NCBI RefSeq assembly: GCF_026626635.1
Contig: NZ_JAPNKA010000001.1
Coordinates: 4,278,001-4,342,000, forward strand
Source: Archangium lansingense
Lineage (GTDB): Bacteria; Myxococcota; Myxococcia; Myxococcales; Myxococcaceae
Direction of reading: 5' to 3'
Length of the DNA: 64,000 bases
Shown here: in pieces, positions 9,389-17,674 of the stretch
Position numbering within the stretch: position 1 is the stretch's first letter
How the letters are laid out: every line of letters starts with the position of its first letter
Program-made: the position numbers and the translations under genes
Notes under the pieces: model-generated
Told to the model about the DNA's origin: nothing
The model's database searches: none
Seen by the model: the letters and a program-made list of their open reading frames with translations, nothing else

Positions 9389-9835
9389 ATGCGAGGGACG
9401 CACGGCGGTGGCTCCGGGTTCATGAGGCTCTTCGGGGTGGGGCTGGCGGTGGCGGGTCCGCTCCTGGGGGTAGGGAGCGCGAGGGCCCAGGGGGTGGGTG
9501 AGGGAGCGTTGGCCTGCTTCCAGCGGGCGGAGCGCGAGGTGTCGCTCACCGAGGAGCAGGCGCTGCGGCTGTGCCGGGGCTCGTGGTCGGTGGGTCCCGC
9601 CGAGTGCTACAGCGCCAGCCAGGCTCCGGCGACGTTCTTGAGCACCGAGAACGCCATCGAGCTCTGCCGCTGTGCCACGTCCATCGAGCCGGTGAACTGC
9701 TTCCGGCAGGCGGACCACGACACCTTCCTCGACACCATGGAGATCCTCCAACTCTGCAGTCCGAGCGTGGCCTATGCGCTGCAAATGGACTGTCAGCCCG
9801 GGGAGTGGCCGCGGCGGCCCTATGGCTGGCCCTGA
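9389..9835 (+). CDS. secreted protein with three Cys-containing repeats
   Basis: I start at the ATG at 9389, which has GAGGTG eight bases upstream, giving 148 residues; ATG 9422 is an alternative. An N-terminal signal peptide (GVGLAVAGPLLGVGSARAQ) is followed by three tandem units. Each has one Cys in a CF/CY motif and a second Cys 20-30 residues later in an LC motif: ACFQRAER to LRLCRGS, ECYSASQA to IELCRCA, NCFRQADH to LQLCSPS. The spacing suggests a repeated helical hairpin joined by disulfides. I do not recognise a named family. It is divergent from the PstS-like gene. Confidence 0.6.
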   Translation: MRGTHGGGSGFMRLFGVGLAVAGPLLGVGSARAQGVGEGALACFQRAEREVSLTEEQALRLCRGSWSVGPAECYSASQAPATFLSTENAIELCRCATSIEPVNCFRQADHDTFLDTMEILQLCSPSVAYALQMDCQPGEWPRRPYGWP

Positions 9836-9904
9836 TTTTCCTTTGGGGGGTAGGGCGGGTGCTCCGATAGAACCGCCGTTCTCGACGAGACGGAGGAGCA
9901 CGGC

Positions 9905-10474
9905 ATGGACTTCATCGGACAGCTCTCGCAGCAGCTTGGCGTGGACTCCCAGCAGGCGCAGGGCCTCGCGGGCTCGTTGCTCGGGCTGGTGCGGGGAACC
10001 GTGAAGGAGAAGATGGGGCCGGAGGCGGCGGACCAGCTGGGCCAGGCCATTCCCGAGATGCAGGGGTGGCAGCAGCAGGCGGAGGCGCAGACCCAGCAGG
10101 CCGCGCAGCCGGAGTCCGGTGGCGGGCTGATGGGGGCACTGGGCGGTCTGGGCGGGCTTCTCGGTGGCCAGGGCCAGTCCTCGGGTGGCGGTGGGCTGAT
10201 GGGGGCGCTCGGTGGCGCCATGGGTCAGGCGGGCGAGGTGGCGGGGCTCGTGGCGCTGCTGCAGCGCTTCAACCTCGACGCGGGCAAGGCCTCGCTGGTG
10301 GCGCCGCTGCTGCTCAACTTTCTCAAGTCCCGGCTCGATCCGAAGCTGGTGAGTGGCATCCTCGCGGTGATGCCGATGCTCACCAACCTGGGCGGTGGTG
10401 GCGACACGCCGGGGGGTGGAGGAGCCCAGGGCGGTGGCGGCCTGGGCGGGCTGCTCGGGGGCCTCATCCGCTGA
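9905..10474 (+). CDS. DUF2780-like glycine-rich protein
   Basis: The 189-residue protein begins MDFIGQLSQQLGVDSQQAQG, a helical start typical of DUF2780 proteins. It contains two Gly/Leu/Met-rich near-repeats (GGGLMGALGG at about 77-86 and again at about 98-107) and ends in a third glycine tract (GGGLGGLLGGLIR). The core about residues 115-165 is a helical bundle (LLQRFNLDAGKASLVAPLLL). No signal peptide is visible. The function of the family is not known to me. The next gene starts 5 nt after its stop, so the two are likely co-transcribed. Confidence 0.65.
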   Translation: MDFIGQLSQQLGVDSQQAQGLAGSLLGLVRGTVKEKMGPEAADQLGQAIPEMQGWQQQAEAQTQQAAQPESGGGLMGALGGLGGLLGGQGQSSGGGGLMGALGGAMGQAGEVAGLVALLQRFNLDAGKASLVAPLLLNFLKSRLDPKLVSGILAVMPMLTNLGGGGDTPGGGGAQGGGGLGGLLGGLIR

Positions 10475-10479
10475 GCCCG

Positions 10480-11238
10480 ATGATTCGTCGCGCGTTCATC
10501 CAGGAGCTGGGCGGTGGGCGGATGGAGCCCGAGATGAGGGACGTGCTCGGCGGGCTCCAGGAGCGGGGCATTCCCGCCGAGCTGTTCACCGCCAAGCGGC
10601 TCGAACGGCGCCAGCTCCCGTTGGACCGGGAGACCCTGGTGGCGGGGGACGTGCCCTCCGTGCTGGGGGCGCTGGGGCAGCTTGGCCTCGAGCCGCCGCC
10701 GACGAATGACTATCCCAGGAGCCTCGAGCCGTTCCTGCACCGGCGCCTCTGGACGAGCACCGTCAGGCGATTGGTCGCCTGCATCGAGGACGGCTCGAGC
10801 CCACCGGTGTTCGCCAAACCGCAGGGGCGCAAGAAGCGCTTCACCGGCCACGTGTTCGGTACGCAGGAAGATCTGCTCTACCTCCAGAGGACCTCGCTGA
10901 GCACGCCCATCCTGTGCTCGGAGGTGGTGCGGTGGAGGAGCGAGTACCGGGTCTTCGTCATCCGGGGCCGCATCGTGGGTGTCCGTCACTACGCGGGAGA
11001 CCCGGCCATCCCCGTGGACGAGGCGCAGGTGGAGCGGGCGGTCCGCTCGCTGGAGGAGGCCGGTGAGGGGACCGCGGCCTATGGCGTCGACTTCGGTGTG
11101 CTGGAGACGGGCCAGACGGCCCTGATCGAGTGGAACGATGGCTTTGCGTTGGGCTCTTACGGCCTGGACCGGTCGCTCTACACCGAGCTGACCCTCACAC
11201 GCTGGGAGGAGCTGACCGGGGGGACGCCCTCCCGCTGA
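10480..11238 (+). CDS. ATP-grasp domain protein (DUF4343-like)
   Basis: The 252-residue protein starts at ATG 10480, five bases after the preceding stop. The region about 100-235 has the late ATP-grasp layout: FAKPQGRKKRFTGHVF (Lys for nucleotide phosphate), SEVVRWRSEYRVFVIRGRIVG, YGVDFGVLETGQTALIEWND (metal-binding Asp, Glu and Asn at the end). ATP-grasp enzymes ligate a carboxylate to an amine or thiol through an acyl phosphate. The N-terminal about 90 residues are not diagnostic and the substrate cannot be deduced. Confidence 0.75.
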   Translation: MIRRAFIQELGGGRMEPEMRDVLGGLQERGIPAELFTAKRLERRQLPLDRETLVAGDVPSVLGALGQLGLEPPPTNDYPRSLEPFLHRRLWTSTVRRLVACIEDGSSPPVFAKPQGRKKRFTGHVFGTQEDLLYLQRTSLSTPILCSEVVRWRSEYRVFVIRGRIVGVRHYAGDPAIPVDEAQVERAVRSLEEAGEGTAAYGVDFGVLETGQTALIEWNDGFALGSYGLDRSLYTELTLTRWEELTGGTPSR

Positions 11239-11344
11239 AGCCTCCGAAGGAGCCGTAGAGGAATCCGGTGTCCTGCCACCGCGTCTGGACGATGCCGAGC
11301 TGCTCGTCGACGTTCACCGCCATGCGGAGCCATCGGGGATTCAT
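11195..11344 (-). CDS. possible small ORF, 49 aa, overlapping the ATP-grasp 3' end
   Basis: An ATG at 11344 is preceded by a good ribosome-binding site (GGAGAA six bases upstream) and opens a 49-codon frame with almost exclusively G or C at third positions, as expected for real genes here. The peptide (MNPRWLRMAVNVDEQLG, then FLYGSFGGFSGR) matches nothing I recognise. It runs convergently into the last 44 nt of the ATP-grasp gene. It could be a small protein or the 5' remnant of a longer gene. Confidence 0.35.
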   Translation of the reverse strand: MNPRWLRMAVNVDEQLGIVQTRWQDTGFLYGSFGGFSGRASPRSAPPSV

Positions 11345-11462
11345 GCGTTCTCCTATATCCGGGGGGCCGTGGGGACGATGACGTTCCGTCCGTATTCAGG
11401 CGGTGCTCCGAAAAACCTCCTGGGGTTCCAGAAACGAATGGGATGATGGAACCGGACCAGCC

Positions 11463-13574
11463 ATGAGCCAGACACTTGCAGAGCTTCCCGAGCACGCGCG
11501 GGCCATCATCGCGGAAGAGGAAGAGCTTCTTGGCCGCGTGCTCGCCTCGGTGGAGGCCGCGAGGCAGCGGAGCGGCGACCGCGCGCAGGCGACGCAGGGC
11601 CTGGTGGCCCAGCTCCAGGTGTTGCGCGATGAGGCAGCGACGGCACCCGTGGCCGACCTCCCGCACCTGCTGCACCAGATGAATCAGGCGCGAGCCCTGC
11701 TCGAGCGTCAGGAGACGGCCCAATTGCCGGAGGTCAGCGCTCCGTACTTCGCGCACCTGCAAGTGGACGGGCCCGCCGGCATCCGGGACTACCTGCTGGG
11801 CCGTACCAGCTTCGCCGACGCCTCCGCCGACGTGCGCATCATCGACTGGCGCTTCGCTCCAGTGGCCCGGGTCTTCTACCGCTACGGGGAAGGGGACTCC
11901 TACGAGGAGTGGTTTGGTGAGCGGCTGTCCGAAGGGACCGTCGAGGTGCGACGGCTGGTGGTCATCGAGCGCGGTCGGTTGATCCGCATCCAGTCCGGCA
12001 CGCTCGTGCTCGTGCGGACTCCGGAGGGCTCCTGGCGGATGCCGGGCTCCGGGCCTTCTTCGCAGCTCGCGGGAGGAACGGGGACGGCGGTGCGTCCGGG
12101 CCAGCTCGGAGTGGGGGAGGGGACCTCACGGCGCGAGGGGGTGCTGGATGTCACGGCGCTGCTCGACGCCGAGCAGTTCGAGGCCGTGAGTGTGGCCGCG
12201 GACCAGCCGCTGCTCGTCCTGGGGAGCGCGGGCAGCGGGAAGACGACGGTGGCCCTGCACCGGCTCGCGAAGATCGCCTTCGACGACCATGCGCGCTACC
12301 CCGAGTCCCGGATGAAGGTCATCGTCCCCGAGGAGGGGCTGGCCCGTCTGTCCCGGCGCCTGCTCGCGCCGCTCGGCTTGGGAAAGGTGTCCGTCGAGAC
12401 GCTCGACTCCTGGGCGGCCATGGCCGCGCGCATCGCGTTTGGCGCCAAGGCCATCAAGCTGTGGGAGGACCCGCCGCCGCTCGTCTCCAAGCTCAAGCGC
12501 CACCCGGCCTTGCGCCGCGCGCTCGCGGCTCGAGTGGGGGTGCTCAAGTCATCCGCCACCACGCTGCCGCGCCTGCGCAAGCGGCTCGCGGAGATTTTCA
12601 CGGACCGGCGCTTCCTGGAGGGCGTTGTCTCCTACTCGAAGGGCGACCTGCCGCTCACGGCCGTCGACGAGACGGTGCGGCACACGATGCTGCAGATTGC
12701 GACGCCGCTCGCGCTCGAGCTGGAGGGGGTGGACCCTGATCGGCTCCAGACGCTCGACGGCAAGTCCCTGGAGAGCGACACACCCGACGAGCTGGCCGGC
12801 ACGCTGGACCTGGAGGATCTGCCGTTGCTGCTCTTCCTCCGCGCGCAGGGAGGCAACCTGGGCGCCGTGGGACGGCTGGTGCATGTCGTGCTGGACGAGA
12901 CCGAGGACTTCTCCCTCTTCGAGCTGTTCGTGGTGGGCAAGCTGCTGGGCGAGGCGCGGAGCTGCACGCTGGCGGGTGATGAGATGCAGCAGACCTCGAC
13001 GAGCTTCGCGGGCTGGCAGGCGGTGCTCTCGGAGCTCGGCATCCGCGACGCGGCGACCTGCCGGCTCCAGGTGGCCTACCGCTGTCCCCGTCCGGTGACC
13101 GAGCTGGCGCGCAAGGTGTTGGGCACGCAGAGCACCACGGGGGCTCCGCAGGCCGGCCGCGAGGGCGCGCCCGTGGGCTTCCACCACTTCCCGGACGAGG
13201 CCCAGGCTCATCTGTTCATCGGCGAGGCGTTGCGCGACCTGCTGGAGCGCGAGCCCCACGCCTCCGTTGCGGTCATCGCCAGCGGCCCAGATCAGGCGCG
13301 AGCCTTCCATCGGGTCGTCGCGGACCAGTCCTGGGCTCGCCTCGTGTTGGAAGGGGACTTCTCCTTCGAGCCTGGCGTGGACGTGACGGACGTGGATAAT
13401 GTGAAGGGGCTCGAGTTCGACTACGTTGTCATTCCGGACGCGACGGCCCGCCTCTATCCCTCCCATGACGAGGCGCGTCGCCGGTTGCACATCGCCATCA
13501 CCCGGACTTCCCATCAACTCTGGGTTGTCTCGTCTGGGGTCCGCTCGCCCCTGCTCGCTGAAGATTCGTTTTGA
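11463..13574 (+). CDS. HelD-like UvrD/Rep-family helicase or RNA polymerase recycling factor
   Basis: The start is placed at ATG 11463 (MSQTLAELPEHARAIIAEEE), giving 703 residues. An N-terminal charged, coiled-coil-like segment (1-80) precedes a superfamily 1 motor. Motifs are QFEAVSVAADQPLLVLGSAG with Walker A GSAGSGKTT at about residues 255-263, Walker B VVLDETED (a DEAQ-like variant), LAGDEMQQ, and the C-terminal block VDNVKGLEFDYVVIPDA and RLHIAITRTSHQLWVV. Length, N-terminal extension and the Q-A-x-GSGKT layout resemble HelD rather than UvrD proper. HelD removes stalled RNA polymerase; a helicase role is also possible. Confidence 0.75.
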   Translation: MSQTLAELPEHARAIIAEEEELLGRVLASVEAARQRSGDRAQATQGLVAQLQVLRDEAATAPVADLPHLLHQMNQARALLERQETAQLPEVSAPYFAHLQVDGPAGIRDYLLGRTSFADASADVRIIDWRFAPVARVFYRYGEGDSYEEWFGERLSEGTVEVRRLVVIERGRLIRIQSGTLVLVRTPEGSWRMPGSGPSSQLAGGTGTAVRPGQLGVGEGTSRREGVLDVTALLDAEQFEAVSVAADQPLLVLGSAGSGKTTVALHRLAKIAFDDHARYPESRMKVIVPEEGLARLSRRLLAPLGLGKVSVETLDSWAAMAARIAFGAKAIKLWEDPPPLVSKLKRHPALRRALAARVGVLKSSATTLPRLRKRLAEIFTDRRFLEGVVSYSKGDLPLTAVDETVRHTMLQIATPLALELEGVDPDRLQTLDGKSLESDTPDELAGTLDLEDLPLLLFLRAQGGNLGAVGRLVHVVLDETEDFSLFELFVVGKLLGEARSCTLAGDEMQQTSTSFAGWQAVLSELGIRDAATCRLQVAYRCPRPVTELARKVLGTQSTTGAPQAGREGAPVGFHHFPDEAQAHLFIGEALRDLLEREPHASVAVIASGPDQARAFHRVVADQSWARLVLEGDFSFEPGVDVTDVDNVKGLEFDYVVIPDATARLYPSHDEARRRLHIAITRTSHQLWVVSSGVRSPLLAEDSF

Positions 13575-13580
13575 ACGAAT
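13564..13580. terminator. hairpin across the stop codon of the HelD-like gene
   Basis: ATTCGTT, loop TTG, AACGAAT form a perfect 7-bp stem. The stop codon TGA (13572-13574) begins in the loop, and the stem is followed by TTCAACAATT. It could be a weak intrinsic terminator or an operator for the gene starting at 13608. The stem is A/T-rich in a GC-rich region, which makes it stand out. Confidence 0.4.
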
Positions 13581-13607
13581 TTCAACAATTGTGACAAACT
13601 GCGGGTA

Positions 13608-14210
13608 ATGATGGAGCGTCGCCCACAGCTGCTCGCACGGCTGTCCAGATGCCGGGGGGAGCACCTGGTTCCCGGGATGTTCCTGGAGGCGGCGATCGCG
13701 ACGGCGGTGGCTCGGGGCGCGAACCTGGCGGTCGAGCAGGCCCGGCGGCAGATCGCCGATGGCGCGCGGCTGGTGGAGAACTACCGCTACCCGGTGGCCT
13801 GGATGTTGGGACTGCTCGACCTCATTGGTCAGGACGCGGTGGCTCGGGGCGGCTCCTACGGCGAGGCCCTCTATCTCACTGGGCGGGAGGCGGGGCTGGC
13901 CTACGTCCGAAGCTCCGTGGGCCGGATGCGGGCCATGGTGGCGATGGCGTCCGGGCTGCACCGTACCCTGGAGGGTGTTCCGAATGCGGCCGCCGTGGCG
14001 GTCACCTTCGGCGAGCGCTCCTACCGCCGGCTGAGTCCCAGCTCCGGCGAGCTCACCTTCAAGCAGGATCTGATTGGCCTGGGTTGGAACGTGGGCATGG
14101 TGGTGGCCAGCACTTCCGCGGCCCTGGCGATGGATCCGAATGCGTTGAAGTTCGAGGCCAGTCCGATCGACGAGGACGCCAGCAGTTTCCTGCTTCGGAT
14201 CAGCTGGTAG
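13608..14210 (+). CDS. DUF2378 (TIGR02265, Myxococcus paralogous family) protein
   Basis: The 200-residue protein fits the family that is expanded in myxobacteria. The middle reads YRYPVAWMLGLLDLIGQ, followed by a helical LTGREAGLAYVRSS, then the conserved block VAVTFGERSYRRLSPSSGEL and FKQDLIGLGWNVGMVV. No signal peptide or membrane helix is seen. Family function is unknown; members often accompany signalling genes. Here it precedes a PilZ-domain gene pair, separated by 410 nt containing operator-like palindromes. The PilZ protein's downstream partner is not a DUF2378 protein. Confidence 0.7.
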   Translation: MMERRPQLLARLSRCRGEHLVPGMFLEAAIATAVARGANLAVEQARRQIADGARLVENYRYPVAWMLGLLDLIGQDAVARGGSYGEALYLTGREAGLAYVRSSVGRMRAMVAMASGLHRTLEGVPNAAAVAVTFGERSYRRLSPSSGELTFKQDLIGLGWNVGMVVASTSAALAMDPNALKFEASPIDEDASSFLLRISW

Positions 14211-14230
14211 CTTCCTAAGCCTTTCAAAGG

Positions 14231-14604
14231 TGCAAGGGATTGGGTCAATGTTGACCATAGGGTCCATGTTGACCCGATTCCTGAACGTGCATTCCACGCC
14301 AGCCTCTGCCAGTTTGGGAAGCCCGGCGAGAGCATCAACCCTTCATGCCGACGGCCAGGGTTCGCGCGCAACGAGTGGAAATCACTGGCGAAAGGTGGCG
14401 CGAGGGCGAGGGGATTCCGGGGTTGCTCCCGAGTCGAGCTCCCACGGTGCTTGCCGCGAGAGAGGGGAGGGCGGGGGATTCAGTGCGGTGGTGGTGATGC
14501 TTTTCCGCGACAGGTGTAGTCCGGCACGTGAGTCAATGACTTTCGTCATGGGTGCTTGACGAGACTCTGCCGTGCGTGTTTCCTGTTGAATGCAAGGGAT
14601 TGGG
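14231..14604 (+). repeat. 14-bp direct repeat flanking the upstream region of the PilZ gene
   Basis: TGCAAGGGATTGGG occurs at 14231-14244 and again at 14591-14604, 360 bp apart. The second copy lies just before the ribosome-binding site (GGGGAGAG) of the gene starting at 14621. The 410-nt stretch 14211-14620 holds no convincing gene. Besides this repeat I see only the palindromes at 14242-14275. Confidence 0.5.
14242..14275. promoter_or_regulatory. pair of operator-like palindromes
   Basis: GGGTCAATGTTGACC (14242-14256) contains a perfect dyad GGTCAA/TTGACC around TG. GGTCCATGTTGACCC (14261-14275) is a near copy with one arm degenerate (GGTCCA). Centres are 19 bp apart, about two helical turns, as expected for cooperative dimer binding. 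The site lies 32 nt beyond the DUF2378 stop and about 350 nt before the PilZ gene. The regulator is unknown. Confidence 0.45.
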
Positions 14605-14620
14605 AGTCAGGGGAGAGTCC

Positions 14621-16729
14621 ATGCAATCACTCACGGAACGGCTGATGGGTCATTCGCGGGCGGTGTCGGGATCGGTCACGGGTCCGTACTCGGGGTATTC
14701 GCTCCATGGTCCGGGTGGCATCCAGGTCGTCCTTCCCGAGCAGGGTTTGGTGCTGGGCCGGGCGACGCAACTCAGTCCCACGGCGGTGTGGGCGGAGGCC
14801 GGGAACGCGGTGGGGGCGCTGGCGCACGAGCGGACGCTGAGCGTGTGTCTGGACACGGGGGGGACGGCCATTGGCCCGCTGGTGGGTGAGCCTCGGTGGA
14901 GCGGCACGGGGGCGCGGGGCTCCGCACTGGGAATCCAGCTGGTGGGCATCTCCCCGGAGCAGGGGCGGCAGATCCTCGGCGTACTGGAGGACGCGGTTCT
15001 TCGCGGCAGCGCCCAGCCCGAGGCCTCTCCGCTGCCCGTGCAGGAGGAGCTCTCCGGGCTGGAGCGCATCGAGTCCGTCCTCACGGCCATCTCCGCGATG
15101 AACAACAAGGGTGTGCTGCGCCGGCCGGGACGGACGGTGCGGGTGATGCTGGAGCGGCTGGACGCGGAGCGGGGCCTGCTGCACTGGCGTTGCGCCGAGC
15201 TGGGGGCGGAGTGGGGCGAGCCGCCGTATGAGATAGAGCTGGTGGGCTACAACTCGGCCTACCGGATGCGCCTGCAGGGTCCCGCCGCGGAGGGAGGCCG
15301 GCTGGTGACGCAGCTGCCCGAGCGGTTGTGGCGGGTGCGCCACCGCTGGCACCGCCGTGTGCTGGCTCCCGAGGGCCTGCAGGCGCGCTTCGAGCATCCG
15401 CTGTGGAGGGAGCTTGGACGGCGCGAGCGCGAGGTGGCCGACCTCTCGTTCTCGGGGCTGGGCCTGTTCGTGAGCCCCGAGGACCTGGTCTTCCCCGGGC
15501 TCTTCCTGATGATGGAGGTAGAGCTGGCCGGTGGCGACAGCCTCTTCCTGAGTGGCGAGGTGCGGCACGTGTCGGCCGCCCGGAGTGATGGGCGTAGGCT
15601 GGCCGGCCTGGAGGTCCGTCCGCGGACGGAGCGGGACATGGTGCTGTGGACGCGCTTCGTCTCCCAGTCGCTCTGCCCCGCCACGCGCACCAGTGAGGAG
15701 CTGCTCGAGCCGTTGTGGGAGCTGTACGAGGCCTCGGGTTACTTCAACCTGGCGAGCAAGTCGTCCGAGCACTTCGGCGAGCTTCGCCGGAGCTTCATCG
15801 ACCTGGGCAAGCGCTCGGCGCAGCTTCCGCACCTCCTCTGCCAGACGGTGTGGCCATCGGAGAGGGGGGTGGAGGCGTCGTTCTCCACGCTCAAGGCCTA
15901 CCGTCACTCCTGGCTGGTGCACCAGTTGGGACGGCGGCCCGGCAAGCCAGCCAATGCGCCCACGGTGCCGGGGCAGATCCTCCGCGACACCTACCTGCGC
16001 ACGCTGGAGCACGCCCAGGGAGACCCGGAGTTCCGGTGGGCCTTCTGCTACGGCGAGTCGACCGTGCCGTGGATCTACCGGACGCATGTGCGGTTCGCCC
16101 AGCGGATGCAGGGCAGTGGGCAGAGTCTGCTGATGCCCCTGCGGATGATGGACGTGGAGTGCAGCGAGCTGAGCGGGCATCCCGCGGGGGACCTGGACAT
16201 TGGGCCGGCGTCCATCGGGGAGAAGTACCTGCTGGCGGGGGAGATCGCTCGCACGCGCCCGGCCTGCTACGTCGAGGCGCTGGACTTCACCCGGGATCGC
16301 CTGGAGCTGTGGGGGATCTCCCGCGCCTGGCAGGGGGCGGGGTTGGAGCGGGAGCGGCGCATCCTCGTGGCGCGCCGTCAGGGCGTTCCCCTGGCCGCGG
16401 TGGTGCTCGAGCTGGGGCACCCCGGGACGAATCTCTTCCGGCTGCTCGACTCCGCGCGTCTGTTCCCGCTGGCCCCCGAGGGGAAGCGGAGCGCCTACGT
16501 GGCGCTGTTGGATGAGGCACGTCGCTGGTTCGCGCTCCGGGGGCGCAGCTCCTTCATCTTCCTGTGCGAGGACGAAGGGGCCTACGCGCGGGCGGCCCGT
16601 CTGCATGACGACCCCTCGACGCAGCCCTGCCTGTGGATCATCCCCGCCTCGCACGTCCCCGAGTTCCTGGAGCACGTCAGCGAGCAGTCCGTTGGAGCCT
16701 CTCGTTCCAACCCGCATCACGAGTCGTAG
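14621..16729 (+). CDS. PilZ-domain protein fused to a GNAT/FemX-like C-terminal region
   Basis: I start at ATG 14621 behind GGGGAGAG, giving 702 residues. Residues about 15-125 look like a first, degenerate PilZ-type barrel (LSPTAVWAEAGNAVGAL, then LGIQLVGISPEQ). Residues 140-245 resemble a YcgR N-domain. Residues about 245-360 form a canonical PilZ: RVRHRWHRR (RxxxR) and DLSFSG (D/NxSxxG), the residues that bind cyclic di-GMP. The last about 330 residues (WRAFCYGESTVPW-like block, FTRDRLELWGISRAW) resemble an N-acyltransferase fold. The reading is c-di-GMP-controlled acyl or aminoacyl transfer; this is inference. The next gene follows 18 nt downstream. Confidence 0.7.
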   Translation: MQSLTERLMGHSRAVSGSVTGPYSGYSLHGPGGIQVVLPEQGLVLGRATQLSPTAVWAEAGNAVGALAHERTLSVCLDTGGTAIGPLVGEPRWSGTGARGSALGIQLVGISPEQGRQILGVLEDAVLRGSAQPEASPLPVQEELSGLERIESVLTAISAMNNKGVLRRPGRTVRVMLERLDAERGLLHWRCAELGAEWGEPPYEIELVGYNSAYRMRLQGPAAEGGRLVTQLPERLWRVRHRWHRRVLAPEGLQARFEHPLWRELGRREREVADLSFSGLGLFVSPEDLVFPGLFLMMEVELAGGDSLFLSGEVRHVSAARSDGRRLAGLEVRPRTERDMVLWTRFVSQSLCPATRTSEELLEPLWELYEASGYFNLASKSSEHFGELRRSFIDLGKRSAQLPHLLCQTVWPSERGVEASFSTLKAYRHSWLVHQLGRRPGKPANAPTVPGQILRDTYLRTLEHAQGDPEFRWAFCYGESTVPWIYRTHVRFAQRMQGSGQSLLMPLRMMDVECSELSGHPAGDLDIGPASIGEKYLLAGEIARTRPACYVEALDFTRDRLELWGISRAWQGAGLERERRILVARRQGVPLAAVVLELGHPGTNLFRLLDSARLFPLAPEGKRSAYVALLDEARRWFALRGRSSFIFLCEDEGAYARAARLHDDPSTQPCLWIIPASHVPEFLEHVSEQSVGASRSNPHHES

Positions 16730-16747
16730 CCACGAAGGAGTCTCATC

Positions 16748-17491
16748 ATGGAACTGCTGAAGAAGCTGTACGAGCCTTACACCCTGCTGGCTCGCAGCCG
16801 TCTGGAGTCAGACTCCTCCCTGCGTCGGCTATTGGACTCCTCCATCAAGCCGGTGGTGCTGGAGCGCTTCCTCATCGAGTGGATGTCACGCGCGGCGTAC
16901 ATGACGGAGCCGGTGGACGGGTGGATCCGCCGCACGGGTCGGCGCTGCATCGAGCAGGGAATGGAGAGGCTCGGCGAGCAGCTCATTTCCCACGCGAAGA
17001 GTGAGACGGGCCATCACTTGATGACCATCGACGATGCCCGCGCGCTGGTGGAGCACTGGAATGTGCGGCGCTCGCCTCGGCTGGAGTTGGAGGAGCTGCT
17101 CGCGCAGACGCCCACCGAGTCCATGAAGGAGTACCGCCAGCTCCATGACGAGACCATCGAGGGGCCGTACCCGGTGGGGCAGATCGCCATCGAGCGGGAG
17201 ATCGGCTTCCTGGCGGTGCAGTTCGGGCCCCGCCTGATGCAGCAGGTGGAGACCGTGTTGGGCAAGGAGGTCGCCGACAAGCTCTCCTTCCTCAATGAGC
17301 ATGTGGTCGTGGACGTGGGCCATACGATGCTCAACGAGAAGATGCTGCAGGACGCCATCACCCGTTCGCCCGAGCAGGGGCGCATCTACGCGGAGGCCGG
17401 CGCCCGGGCGATGAACACGTACATCCGCTTCCTGGGTGACTGCTTGCACATCGCCGAGGATCTGCTGGCCCCATTGCGCGCTGTGGCATGA
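16748..17491 (+). CDS. heme-oxygenase-fold (TenA/iron redox-like) protein
   Basis: The 247-residue all-helical protein starts behind GAAGGAG and sits 18 nt after the PilZ gene, so it is in the same operon. Features point to the heme-oxygenase-like/iron-containing redox family: AKSETGHHLMTIDDA, HDETIEGPYPVGQIAIEREI and the C-terminal helix LNEHVVVDVGHTMLNEKML, which carries the E-H...D-x-x-H ligand pattern of that fold. If diiron ligands are complete it could be an oxygenase acting on the product of its neighbour. TenA-like hydrolase is the alternative. Confidence 0.6.
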   Translation: MELLKKLYEPYTLLARSRLESDSSLRRLLDSSIKPVVLERFLIEWMSRAAYMTEPVDGWIRRTGRRCIEQGMERLGEQLISHAKSETGHHLMTIDDARALVEHWNVRRSPRLELEELLAQTPTESMKEYRQLHDETIEGPYPVGQIAIEREIGFLAVQFGPRLMQQVETVLGKEVADKLSFLNEHVVVDVGHTMLNEKMLQDAITRSPEQGRIYAEAGARAMNTYIRFLGDCLHIAEDLLAPLRAVA

Positions 17492-17510
17492 GCCGTTGAA
17501 CCCCCCCGCT

Positions 17511-17536
17511 CTCCCCGGGTCTCCTGGCTCGGGGAG
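17511..17536 (+). terminator. GC-rich hairpin after the heme-oxygenase-fold gene
   Basis: CTCCCCG (17511-17517) pairs with CGGGGAG (17530-17536) around a 12-nt loop, 20 nt after the stop codon at 17491. It is followed by a G-rich run rather than T residues, so it is at best an atypical terminator. Confidence 0.3.
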
Positions 17537-17674
17537 GGGGTAGGACAGGCCCTCTGGCGCACCGATGACCACGGTTGGCGCATATTCTCAAGCCTGTCTC
17601 TTGTCTCTCCCTGTAAAACCGCTGATACAGGCAAACCCTGTTTGCGTGGTTTGAGACTCGAGGGAGAGAACCCC

